From NCBI RefSeq assembly GCF_030954495.1, contig NZ_JAVHUW010000056.1:29516-93515 (forward strand): DNA of 64,000 nt, written 5' to 3'. A program made the position numbers and the translations under genes. Under the pieces are notes generated by a model. That model ran no database searches, was not told where the DNA came from, and was given only the letters and a program-made list of their open reading frames with translations. The stretch is from Candidatus Desulfosporosinus nitrosoreducens. GTDB lineage: Bacteria > Bacillota > Desulfitobacteriia > Desulfitobacteriales > Desulfitobacteriaceae. Positions 7,924 through 15,621 of the stretch are shown here, piece by piece (the stretch's first letter is position 1; each line of letters starts with the position of its first letter).

Positions 7924-9675
7924 TTACAGGGTGGGTTTGAAACGGTCGCCGGAAACAATTTGTTCGTAAGGTCTTGTGAAGAGCTCTACTTCCCCTGTTG
8001 CGCAGTTCAATTTGGAATTTACGAAGCAATCCAGATCGGGATTCTTTTCCGGATAGTCCATCCGGGTTTGCCAGCCGGGCCAGCGGGTTTCTTTGCGGTA
8101 TTTCAGGTGATAAATAAGAACCTCCGCCACATCCAGACGGTCAACAACTTCATGAGCCAGCATCAGTTCGTGCAGGTCTTTGGCATAGAGAAATTTAACC
8201 TGGTCTTTCATCTTTCTGATGTGACGCAAAGCATTGTCCAGGCGTTCTTCGTTCATGCGGTAAAACTGATGCACTCCTCCGGCATATTCGTCCATAATGC
8301 GCTGCATTTTTTCTTCCATCCAGCGGGGAAGAACACCCTCGGCATCGGCAAAAAGCGGGTTGAAAACTCTGGCTTTTTCGGCGGCTATCTGAGCCGTTAA
8401 GTCAGAGTTAAGTTCACCGAGACTTGCAATGTAGTTGAGTGCACCGCGGGCGGACAGCAATCCTTCGGCGCCGCATCCTCCAACAAATTTATTGGGAACG
8501 CCGCCGGCCACATCTCCGCAGGCAAACAAACCGGGCAGCGTAGTCTGGAAGTTGTTGTCCAGCCAGTAACCGCTGGCCGTATGCCCGCCGACAATATAAG
8601 GATCGCTGCCGTAGACTTCAATCGGCTCTTTGCCGATATCGTGTCCGTTAGCAGCCAGATGCAGCACAAAAGAGGGACGCTCATTGAGGTAATCCGTCTT
8701 CAGTTCTTTAATTTGCTCGGGAGTCATTTCCCTGGTATCGACATAGATCGGTCCGCGCCCGGCCAATATTTCCTCCATAGGAGCGCTGGCCCGGATATAA
8801 CGGGGCGCCTTATCCCCGCCGAACTCACTGTAGCGCTCGGCTAAAAACTTTTCGCCTTTGGCATTGATCATCGGCGTTTTATAACAAACGGAAATCGTGT
8901 CAATAGGACCATTGAAATCCTTGGTGCGTACTGCCGACCAGCGCATTTCAAAGGTCGTCATTTCCGCTCCGCCGCGAATCCCCATGGCATAGCCGGCGCC
9001 GGTATCAAAAGGACAGTACCAGATTTGATGGTGGGAGTCATTGCCGTCGTTTGTGTAAGGCTTATAAAGTCCGCCGGCCCCGCCGGTAGCTACGATGGTG
9101 GCTTTGGCTTTGATCGCGTAGAACTTGCCGTCTCTGACTCCGAAGCCCATGGCTCCGGCAACCTTTTCTCCGTCATAAAGAAGATTCGTGGCTACGACTC
9201 TGTTAACTACCTCAACGCCCATTTCCCGGGTTTTTTCCGCCAGAATGGGTTTCATTTCCGAACCTTGAATAGAGATATCCCATTGACCGCGATACTTGGC
9301 ATCTCCTTCGTCATTCTTTTTAATCGGAAGTCCCCAGCGCTCCCATTCTTCGATGGGCTCATTCAGACATTTGGAAATTTCCAGAGCCAGATCTTCCCGC
9401 AGAATACCGCCGGCTTGCGCACGGCTCCAGCGGACTAAATCTTCCGGAGTTTTATCTTTTGGAAGATAGGTATTAATGGCATCCATCCCACCGGCCAGAC
9501 AACCGCTGCGGTCGATATGAGCCTTTTCCATGATCGTTACTTTTGCTTGGGGATTTAACTTTTTCGCCTCGATAGCTGCAAAACAGCCCGCATTCCCTCC
9601 CCCGATAATCAAGATGTCGGTCTCTAAATGTTCTTCCTGAACATCATCTAAAGTCTTTGGCAAAGATTGAGTCAT
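7924..9675 (-). CDS. AprA-like flavoprotein (APS reductase alpha / fumarate reductase family)
   Basis: AprA reduces adenylylsulfate to sulfite and AMP with FAD. This 583-residue protein has the dinucleotide loop GGGNAG at 25-30 and aligns by eye along its length with AprA: AINTYL (N68), IWY (W219), the segment ending at R250, YIR (R295) and GGH (H365) fall where AprA active-site residues lie. It is some 70 residues shorter than usual AprA, and no ATP sulfurylase gene is present. It may be a true APS reductase variant or a relative acting on another oxidised acid. Good ribosome-binding site AAGGAGG. It is preceded by a Crp-type class II promoter. Confidence 0.8.
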   Translation of the reverse strand: MTQSLPKTLDDVQEEHLETDILIIGGGNAGCFAAIEAKKLNPQAKVTIMEKAHIDRSGCLAGGMDAINTYLPKDKTPEDLVRWSRAQAGGILREDLALEISKCLNEPIEEWERWGLPIKKNDEGDAKYRGQWDISIQGSEMKPILAEKTREMGVEVVNRVVATNLLYDGEKVAGAMGFGVRDGKFYAIKAKATIVATGGAGGLYKPYTNDGNDSHHQIWYCPFDTGAGYAMGIRGGAEMTTFEMRWSAVRTKDFNGPIDTISVCYKTPMINAKGEKFLAERYSEFGGDKAPRYIRASAPMEEILAGRGPIYVDTREMTPEQIKELKTDYLNERPSFVLHLAANGHDIGKEPIEVYGSDPYIVGGHTASGYWLDNNFQTTLPGLFACGDVAGGVPNKFVGGCGAEGLLSARGALNYIASLGELNSDLTAQIAAEKARVFNPLFADAEGVLPRWMEEKMQRIMDEYAGGVHQFYRMNEERLDNALRHIRKMKDQVKFLYAKDLHELMLAHEVVDRLDVAEVLIYHLKYRKETRWPGWQTRMDYPEKNPDLDCFVNSKLNCATGEVELFTRPYEQIVSGDRFKPTL

Positions 9676-9746
9676 TGGTAAGCCTCCTTATTAGTTTCAA
9701 AATAAGCATAGCTGAAAGAACTCCCGTGAAAGTGTGTTCTTGAACG

Positions 9747-9789
9747 AATGTACCATGAGCCCAAGATACTGTAAGTCGTTTGTTAGACA
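9747..9789 (-). promoter_or_regulatory. Crp/Fnr-type class II promoter of aprA-like gene
   Basis: On the minus strand TGTCT-N6-CGACT (9774-9789) is followed by an extended -10, TGGTACATT (box at 9747-9752). The predicted start is 9740, so the palindrome centre lies at -41.5, the classic position for Crp/Fnr activation overlapping -35. The layout is identical to 11378-11420. Confidence 0.68.
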
Positions 9790-9798
9790 TTGAAAAAA

Positions 9799-11304
9799 TT
9801 ACCGTCCCAAGGGGTAACCCATTAAACTCCACCAGGGAACCATAACCGCAAGCACATAAATAATTGCCAGCAAAGTGGCAGGAGCGCCGACTTTAAAGAA
9901 ATCGCCAAAGCTAAAATCATCGGAACCGTAAGCAATAACACAGGAAGCTAATTCTACCGGAATTAAAAAGGTAAATGGGTCAAGGATAGCGACGCTCAAC
10001 ACGAAGGGAACCGGATTGAGGTGCAGCATCGGCGCTAAAGCGGCGAGAATAGGGGCTATCAAAGACACCGCCGCAACACTGCTGGCGATTCCCAGACGAA
10101 AGACTTGAATAACAACCATAACCATAAAGAGCACTAAAATTCCATTGACATCGGGAATTACTTTAAACACGCTTGAAGCAATGAGTTTGGCCACACCTGT
10201 TGAGGATAAAGCCGTAGCTAAGGATGTAGCGCCGGCCAGCATCAGCCAGGTTCCCCACATGGTCTTTCCTTGCAGTGTTTTCCAGCCTATTGGCAGCAGA
10301 CCCGGAATAAACAGGACCAACAGGGCCAATAAGGTAACCATGCCGGTGGGAATGTTGTGCAGCGGCTGAGTAATCCAGAGTAAGACAGCTAAAGCAAAGC
10401 AGCCTAAAATGATCATTTCGATGGGCTGGATTTTTCCCAAGGAAGCTTTTTCCTGAGTTATAGCTTCTGCTCCGCCCTTGATTTCAATTTTATTAACTTT
10501 ATAAAAAAATTTTTGCCAGAGGTAGATTAAAACGCCCAGACCAGCCATAGGCCACATCATTAAAAACCATTTGATGAACGTGAGATTAATGGCACCCATT
10601 TTGGCCAGCGTTGTGGCAACTACGACATTCGGCATATGGGAGGTAAGAAAAATCGGCGCTCCCAGGGAGGCTGAAAAACCGACCGCTACTATGGCAAGTG
10701 CCTTTCTGACTTTTGCCTCCTCCGCATGTCCTTTAAAAAGATCTTTCAAACCTTCAACGACAGGAAAATACGTCGAAGCACGGGCTACAGTGGCCGGAAT
10801 AAACAAGGCTGAAATAAAGTTGGCCAATAAAATACCCTTGATAATTGAACCCACCTGCGATGTTTTACCCACCAGAGCAAGGGCGATACGGCGGTCAAGT
10901 CCTGTGCAGCTCATCGCCGCGGCAAAGATAAAAGTTCCTATCACCAGAAACGAGGTGTCATTTGTAAAACCGGAAAACGCTTGCGGCATCTGGGTGAAGG
11001 CTCCGCTGACAATCAGCAGCAGCGGAATAGCCAAACCGGAGATAGCCTTGGGAGTAGAATCGGTTAACCAGGTTATGATTGCCCATATGGTGACTGCCAA
11101 GGTGGCGCGTCCGGCGACGGTTAGCTCTTTACTGACAGGAACGAGCAGAAGTATTAAAGCGAACGCAATCCACGACAAGAGAAACCCCGCGATGGCAATT
11201 CGCCCATTGACACCTGCCGACCGAGCGTTTCTGAACAAAGAAAAACCCGAGGTTTTTTCATCACAATATTCCAAGGATACATTTGCCATAGATTTACACA
11301 CCAA
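9799..11304 (-). CDS. DASS family (SLC13-like) anion:sodium symporter
   Basis: DASS carriers import di- or tricarboxylates or sulfate with sodium. The protein has about 500 residues and some 11-13 hydrophobic helices. The repeated family signature regions appear in altered form: IPATVARAS, LTSHMPN and LGIASSVAAVS stand where SNT-type motifs usually are. The start is unclear: TTG 11304 and GTG 11301 sit on AAAGGA, while ATG 11289 is 15 bases away. It heads the gene block and has its own Crp-type promoter. The cargo is not readable; a sulfur oxyanion or a C4 acid fits the neighbours. Confidence 0.8.
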   Translation of the reverse strand: MVCKSMANVSLEYCDEKTSGFSLFRNARSAGVNGRIAIAGFLLSWIAFALILLLVPVSKELTVAGRATLAVTIWAIITWLTDSTPKAISGLAIPLLLIVSGAFTQMPQAFSGFTNDTSFLVIGTFIFAAAMSCTGLDRRIALALVGKTSQVGSIIKGILLANFISALFIPATVARASTYFPVVEGLKDLFKGHAEEAKVRKALAIVAVGFSASLGAPIFLTSHMPNVVVATTLAKMGAINLTFIKWFLMMWPMAGLGVLIYLWQKFFYKVNKIEIKGGAEAITQEKASLGKIQPIEMIILGCFALAVLLWITQPLHNIPTGMVTLLALLVLFIPGLLPIGWKTLQGKTMWGTWLMLAGATSLATALSSTGVAKLIASSVFKVIPDVNGILVLFMVMVVIQVFRLGIASSVAAVSLIAPILAALAPMLHLNPVPFVLSVAILDPFTFLIPVELASCVIAYGSDDFSFGDFFKVGAPATLLAIIYVLAVMVPWWSLMGYPLGR

Positions 11305-11377
11305 TCCTTTCTGTGATTACGATTATGAGCCTAACGCAGCCTGCCCGGGCTTCAGGTCAGAGCTTAACTTCACCGTG

Positions 11378-11420
11378 ATTGTAGCATGTGCCCACAAGTA
11401 CGTAAGTCGTTTATTCGACA
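11378..11420 (-). promoter_or_regulatory. Crp/Fnr-type class II promoter of the DASS gene
   Basis: On the minus strand the palindrome TGTCG-N6-CGACT (11405-11420) is followed by an extended -10, TGCTACAAT (box at 11378-11383). The predicted start is 11371, putting the palindrome centre at -41.5. It aligns base for base with the promoter at 9747-9789, including the TGGGC between the boxes. Confidence 0.72.
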
Positions 11421-11529
11421 TTGGCCATAAAAAATAAGGAAAACTAATACTAAGTATTAGTAATCCTAATTTATTAATTTAAGAGCTGCCCGGGAAGGTC
11501 ATTAAGACTCTTACGACGGCCGGATTAAA

Positions 11530-11571
11530 CAAAAAATAACTGCTTAGTCCAGGGACAAAGCAGTTATTTTT
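11530..11571 (-). terminator. Terminator of the crp/fnr gene
   Basis: A 13-bp perfect stem (AAAATAACTGCTT and complement) with a 12-base loop is followed by T residues on the minus strand. It starts 8 bp after the regulator stop, so regulator and transporter are separate transcripts. Confidence 0.85.
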
Positions 11572-11578
11572 GAGGTTC

Positions 11579-12256
11579 TCAAAGCTCAGCAAACGTTTTT
11601 AAACTTTCCAGATCAATAATCTCTATATTTTTCTTGCTGGAGTAGATAAGTTTTTGGTCCCTGAACTTATGCAGCGTTGTTGTAACCGTTTGGCGACAAG
11701 TGCCGATCATAGTGGCCAGTTCGTCTTGCGTAAGTTTGACATTCAGCTTTAGCCCCTTTTCCCCTTGGGTAACGCCCTTTTCCGCCAGGAAAAGGATCAA
11801 TCTGGCCAACCTTCTGTCTACTTCAAAGGTCATAAGATTAAGTATCGTCGTCTCTGCTTCTCTGAGACGGTTGCTCAAAGCAGCGGCTATTTTTAAAGCA
11901 AGCTGGGGGTGGCGGTAAAGCAGGTCCTTAAAGGTATTTCCATCCATCTTCCACAAAACAGACTCTTCGATCGTTTTGGCAAAGCAGCATCGTTCCATTT
12001 CCCGAAGCACTTCGGCAATACCGATAACATCGCCGCTTTTGCGGATACCGACGGTCACAATCGTTCCTAAAGGAGAAATTCGAAAAATTTTTATATGGCC
12101 TGTTTCAATCAAGTAGACGAATCGAGCAGAGTTTTCTTCTTCAAAAACCGTTTCGCCGGCTTTAAAAGTCACTCTTTGGGCGCGCTCCCTAAAGCTCGCG
12201 CTTTCTCCTGTACTGAGAGTCACTGCCGGATTTTCCAAAGCACTATTAAAATCCAA
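11579..12256 (-). CDS. Crp/Fnr family transcription regulator
   Basis: This 225-residue protein has a cyclic-nucleotide-binding-like beta barrel (about residues 20-130), a dimer helix and a C-terminal winged helix. The recognition helix reads GTCRQTVTTTLHKF. It keeps the Crp arginine but has Gln and Thr at the Glu and second Arg positions, so its half-site should differ from TGTGA. It lacks the N-terminal Fnr cysteine cluster; a CC pair sits near residue 95. The start is TTG 12256, six bases after GGGGGG. It lies upstream of the DASS/Apr block and is the best candidate for its activator. The ligand is unknown. Confidence 0.88.
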   Translation of the reverse strand: MDFNSALENPAVTLSTGESASFRERAQRVTFKAGETVFEEENSARFVYLIETGHIKIFRISPLGTIVTVGIRKSGDVIGIAEVLREMERCCFAKTIEESVLWKMDGNTFKDLLYRHPQLALKIAAALSNRLREAETTILNLMTFEVDRRLARLILFLAEKGVTQGEKGLKLNVKLTQDELATMIGTCRQTVTTTLHKFRDQKLIYSSKKNIEIIDLESLKTFAEL

Positions 12257-12328
12257 AAGGATCCCCCCTATGCTTGAAATTTTGAAAAAGAATTTACAAA
12301 ACCAGTCTCTAAAACTGCTTTACTCTGC

Positions 12329-12358
12329 ATGATACAATGTCAGGCAATATTTGTCCAA
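12329..12358 (-). promoter_or_regulatory. Candidate sigma-A promoter of crp/fnr
   Basis: TTGGAC (12353-12358) and TATCAT (12329-12334) on the minus strand are 18 bp apart. The Crp-type palindrome found at the two target promoters is not seen here. Confidence 0.5.
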
Positions 12359-12385
12359 TTCAAAATATGGGAAAAAACCCAAGGC

Positions 12386-13312
12386 TTAAGCAAGGTTTTG
12401 GGCAAACAAATCGTTTAATTCACTTAAGGATTTTTGAATTTCGTACTTTTCGCCATCGACCTTTTGCCGGGCCTCAACCATCCGGTTGCTGTCGGATTCA
12501 ACAACTTTAACCGCCCGGTAAGAGCTGCTCATCTGCTTGGCAAGTTCAGCGATCGTGTCCTTTATCTCGCCGAAAATTAAATTGGTTTGTTCGGTTGAGC
12601 TTTTAGCCGTGTTAATTCCTTGATGCTCCAGTTCAATAGCCTGTCGGACCCGCTCAATATTTTTTTGGATTAAGGAAGTCAATTGAGTGATTGACGTTGT
12701 TGCCTTGGCCGATTCTTCCGCCAGCTTTCGCACCTCATCGGCAACAATACTAAACCCTCTGCCCTGGTCGCCGGCGCGTGCCGCCTCAATGGCCGCGTTC
12801 AGAGCCAGTAAATTGGTCTGGGAGGCAATAGCGTCGATGCTCTTGGCAATGTTGACGATTTCACCGGAGCTTTGTTGCAGGGCATCTATAGTCTCTACCG
12901 TTTGCTCAACGGTATCTTGCACGTTTTGCATACTAACCGTGACTTTTTTTACAGAGTTGGAGCCGGTTTCAATTAAAGGATTTATTTCCAAGGCCTGCTT
13001 ATGTACCGTTTCCAGTCCGGGAACAATGTTTTGCACTCCGGCAATTATTTCTGAGGTTATCCTAGCTACTTCTTGCCGGGAGAACGCTTGTCTTGATAAT
13101 TGTTCTTCTATTTCGCTCGAGACTTGTCGGGCCAGTTGCCACCCGTACCTATTCTCATACTCTCCCCCGCCGGTTGAGAAGCAGACCTCAGGTGATTCAG
13201 GGGCTTCGTCTGAAGATTGCCTTCCGGCCTCGTATTCTTCTATGTTCATTGCGTCGAAGCTTTGCTTGTCACAAGAATACTTTGCGGCCTTTGCCTTTTT
13301 AAAAAAGAGCAT
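12386..13312 (-). CDS. Soluble methyl-accepting chemotaxis protein
   Basis: The protein (308 residues from ATG 13312) is a cytoplasmic chemoreceptor signalling module. The conserved hairpin tip is clear: [18 protein letters not shown] followed by [13 protein letters not shown]. The remainder is coiled coil. No transmembrane helix or recognisable sensor domain is present; the first ~70 residues are polar and include [12 protein letters not shown]. It probably joins membrane receptor arrays or senses an internal cue. ATG 13312 has AAAGGATG upstream; ATG 13321 overlaps it. Confidence 0.88.
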   Translation of the reverse strand: MLFFKKAKAAKYSCDKQSFDAMNIEEYEAGRQSSDEAPESPEVCFSTGGGEYENRYGWQLARQVSSEIEEQLSRQAFSRQEVARITSEIIAGVQNIVPGLETVHKQALEINPLIETGSNSVKKVTVSMQNVQDTVEQTVETIDALQQSSGEIVNIAKSIDAIASQTNLLALNAAIEAARAGDQGRGFSIVADEVRKLAEESAKATTSITQLTSLIQKNIERVRQAIELEHQGINTAKSSTEQTNLIFGEIKDTIAELAKQMSSSYRAVKVVESDSNRMVEARQKVDGEKYEIQKSLSELNDLFAQNLA

Positions 13313-13376
13313 GAATCTCATCCTTTCTATACCTACTCGGCTGAAATAAGACCAATATTAGCTACATTAGTCATCT

Positions 13377-13406
13377 ATTATGCTGTATTATACCTGAGCA
13401 ATTCAA
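13377..13406 (-). promoter_or_regulatory. Candidate promoter of the chemotaxis gene
   Basis: TTGAAT (13401-13406) and CATAAT (13377-13382) on the minus strand are 18 bp apart, giving a leader of about 60 bases. Confidence 0.4.
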
Positions 13407-13410
13407 ATAG

Positions 13411-13481
13411 CCACGTCGTCTGGGCGACACGGTTCTTCCCAAGGCACAAAAGCAGAGACCCGGCGTTCACCACCGGGTCTC
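13411..13481 (-). ncRNA. Two-hairpin structured element between aldo/keto reductase and chemotaxis gene
   Basis: On the minus strand GAGACCCGG/CCGGGTCTC (13455-13481) forms a perfect 9-bp stem. It is followed 22 bases later by CCGTGTCG/CGACGTGG (13411-13432), 8 bp with wobble pairs. I do not recognise a known riboswitch class. It could be the aldo/keto reductase terminator region or a leader RNA of the chemotaxis gene. Confidence 0.4.
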
Positions 13482-13609
13482 TCAGCAGAAAGAAAGGACG
13501 ATATGAATGATTCAATGCTGCTATAAGGGATTGTTCCGAAATGACAAAGCAATAAATCAAAGCTCGAACCTCTAAGTTTTCATCAACTGACACAACAATC
13601 ATGCCGTTC

Positions 13610-14728
13610 TTATTTTTCCAGTTCTTCAGCTATGGTTTTTAAACTTTCCATAATATCAAGATGCTGCGGACAAACCTGCTCACAGTTTCCGCAGGCAAGA
13701 CAGTCCGAAGCTTTACCGGTCATTCTGGTTTCCAGTCCATAGCGGCTCTTTGCACCGGCCAGATCATTATAAATCATCTTGCGGTTATAGGTCGCGAAAA
13801 CGTTGGGAATAAGTATATTCTGCGGGCAGCCTTCTATGCAATATTGGCATCCTGTACAGGGAATACTGGGAATTTCACTGATTGCTTGACGGGCCTTTTC
13901 AATAACAGCAAGTTCATCTTGATCAAGCGGTTTGAAGTTTTCCATAAAAGCCACGTTGTCCTGTACCTGATCCAGGGTCGACATTCCGCTCAGCACCGTA
14001 ATAATGTTGTCCAGGGAGGCCGCATAGCGTATAGCCCATGACGCCAGCGAAACATTGGGATTGGCGTCTGCGAATATTTTGCGGATGCTTTCAGCCGGGT
14101 TGGCCAAGAGACCGCCCTTAACCGGTTCCATCACCACAATGGGTTTATGATGCTTCAACGCCACTTCATAGCATTTTCGAGCCTGAATAGTGGGACTCTC
14201 CCAGTCGTCGTAATTCAGCTGGAACTGGACAAACTCCATCTCCGGGTGCTCGGTCAGAAGTTTATCCAGCGCGTCCGCATTGTCATGCATGGAAAAACCG
14301 ATATGCCGCACCAGGCCCTTTTCCTTAAGTTCACGGACATAATCCCACATTCCGAAGTCATCAAAATACTTGGTGCGGTTATTTCCCAAATTATGAAGCA
14401 GGTAGTAATCAATATATCCCGCACCGGTGCGCTCTAATGAGGTCCAGATCATATTCCTGGCCTCTTCTTCAGTTTTGACAATCCAAACGGGGCATTTGGT
14501 TGCGATTTGAAAACTTTCCCGAGGGTAGCGGTCAACGATTGCAGCTTTCATCGCCTCTTCCGACTTGCCGCCGTTATAGGCCCAGGAGGAATCAAAATAA
14601 GTAAAGCCTTTGGACATAAAGAGATCGACCATTTCCTTGGTCTGTTCAATGTCAATTTCTTCCCCTATCATCGGCAGCCGCATAAACCCAAAACCGAGCT
14701 TAGGAATATTTTCACCTAAATATGCCAT
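13610..14728 (-). CDS. Aldo/keto reductase with C-terminal 4Fe-4S ferredoxin domain
   Basis: This 372-residue protein is an aldo/keto reductase barrel fused to a two-cluster ferredoxin end. The tetrad is visible as FDSSWAY (Asp, Tyr), ATKCP (Lys) and LLHNLG (His). The C-terminal cysteines are CTGCQYCIEGCPQ and CLACGNCEQVCPQ. Such proteins are common in anaerobes and are presumed to reduce carbonyls with NAD(P)H or ferredoxin. It is divergent from the marR gene, whose paired operators lie between them, so it is the likely MarR target. GGAGG precedes the start. Confidence 0.9.
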   Translation of the reverse strand: MAYLGENIPKLGFGFMRLPMIGEEIDIEQTKEMVDLFMSKGFTYFDSSWAYNGGKSEEAMKAAIVDRYPRESFQIATKCPVWIVKTEEEARNMIWTSLERTGAGYIDYYLLHNLGNNRTKYFDDFGMWDYVRELKEKGLVRHIGFSMHDNADALDKLLTEHPEMEFVQFQLNYDDWESPTIQARKCYEVALKHHKPIVVMEPVKGGLLANPAESIRKIFADANPNVSLASWAIRYAASLDNIITVLSGMSTLDQVQDNVAFMENFKPLDQDELAVIEKARQAISEIPSIPCTGCQYCIEGCPQNILIPNVFATYNRKMIYNDLAGAKSRYGLETRMTGKASDCLACGNCEQVCPQHLDIMESLKTIAEELEK

Positions 14729-14831
14729 ACCCTACCTCCAAATCAAATAAAGATTTTCTAACTTGGATTATTCCGTATATTAATACTCTGCTCTATTGTT
14801 TTGATGTGAGGCCTGTGCAGCGCAACATCAG

Positions 14832-14845
14832 GTTGACACATCAAC
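14832..14845. promoter_or_regulatory. MarR-type operator 1
   Basis: GTTGA-CACA-TCAAC, a perfect palindrome in the divergent intergenic region. It is the partner of the site at 14869-14884, 37 bp away centre to centre. Confidence 0.6.
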
Positions 14846-14864
14846 TTATATCTACTGTAACACA

Positions 14865-14894
14865 TTGCGGTTGATACGTCAACCATGCTATAAT
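14865..14894 (+). promoter_or_regulatory. marR promoter overlapped by operator 2
   Basis: TTGCGG (14865-14870) and TATAAT (14889-14894) are 18 bp apart. The palindrome GGTTGATACGTCAACC (14869-14884) fills the spacer, an ideal place for autorepression. The -10 box ends only six bases before the ATG at 14901, so the message would be leaderless or nearly so. Confidence 0.65.
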
Positions 14895-14900
14895 GCTCCT

Positions 14901-15338
14901 ATGGATACAAACGAGCTAACTGTAGAGGAAATGCGAATATGGCATCTCTGGAAATGCTCCTTTAAGAGCATTTTCGGCCGCGTCATGAAAGACATGTCCG
15001 AGCACACAGGACTGTCGGACGGTGATTTCGGAGTATTGGATCGCTTAGTCCATTTAGGGAACGGCAAGCTTCGCCAGCAGGAATTAGTCGATTCGATGGA
15101 GTGGACTAAGAGCCGCTTGTCCCATCATCTGACGCGGATGGAACAACGCGGGCTTATTCTGAGAAAACCCCTGGACACGGGCCGCGGAGTTCAAATCATC
15201 ATCACTTCCGCCGGAAAATCGGCATTGGACAGTTCCCGTCCCGTACTCTCGAAGGCAATACGCAAACACTTCCTTGAGCAATTAAGCGCACAAGACATTG
15301 AGTCGATTACTAAGTTGGCTGAAAGAATCAATAAGTAG
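14901..15338 (+). CDS. MarR family transcription regulator
   Basis: This 145-residue protein has a MarR winged helix: KLRQQELVDSMEWTKSRLSHHLTRMEQRGLI contains the helix-turn-helix, and the wing follows. The start ATG 14901 is preferred because the TATAAT box ends just before it and the reading starting at 14865 would run through the operator. No ribosome-binding site is visible. It probably represses itself and the divergent aldo/keto reductase through the twin GTTGA-N4-TCAAC sites. The inducing ligand is unknown. Confidence 0.85.
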   Translation: MDTNELTVEEMRIWHLWKCSFKSIFGRVMKDMSEHTGLSDGDFGVLDRLVHLGNGKLRQQELVDSMEWTKSRLSHHLTRMEQRGLILRKPLDTGRGVQIIITSAGKSALDSSRPVLSKAIRKHFLEQLSAQDIESITKLAERINK

Positions 15339-15415
15339 TCCTCAGCTGATCAATACTCATAAAAGCAAGAACTCTCTCCGGACCCGGATTATTCTTACTG
15401 CAGACAAAAGCAGAG

Positions 15416-15460
15416 CACCCCTAGCCAATGGTATTATTCATACTATACGGATAGGGGTGT
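15416..15460. repeat. CCCCTA...TAGGGG structured repeat, copy B
   Basis: The second copy of the element at 4423-4466. It shares CCCCTAGCCA, GGTATTA and ACTATACGGATAGGGG. It is followed on the plus strand by TTTT, so it may terminate marR. Confidence 0.6.
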
Positions 15461-15550
15461 TTTAGTCACCATTTGAGACTAAGCAATGGAGCAATTGACT
15501 TTCATTACATCTGGGGGATTTTAAGCCATTATAACGATTCATTCTAAAAC

Positions 15551-15585
15551 AAAAGGAGTGTTACGCTTTGCGTAACCTCCTTTTT
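15551..15585. terminator. Long hairpin terminator downstream of marR
   Basis: AAAAGGAG-T-GTTACGC pairs with GCGTAACCTCCTTTT around a 3-base loop, with one bulged base. T-runs on both strands suit a bidirectional terminator for the convergent marR and coiled-coil genes. Confidence 0.8.
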
Positions 15586-15597
15586 GCTTACGGTCCG

Positions 15598-15621
15598 GGA
15601 TGAGTATCGTACTACTCATCC
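15598..15621. repeat. Perfect 9-bp hairpin repeat, copy B
   Basis: The stem GGATGAGTA/TACTCATCC is identical to 4377-4400, with loop TCGTAC. Here it spans the stop codon (15612-15614) of the adjacent minus-strand gene. Confidence 0.7.

Noticed and set aside
13378..13602. Open frame of 74 codons on the minus strand between the aldo/keto reductase and chemotaxis genes
   Set aside because: It runs through both hairpins of the structured element, has no clear ribosome-binding site and resembles no family.
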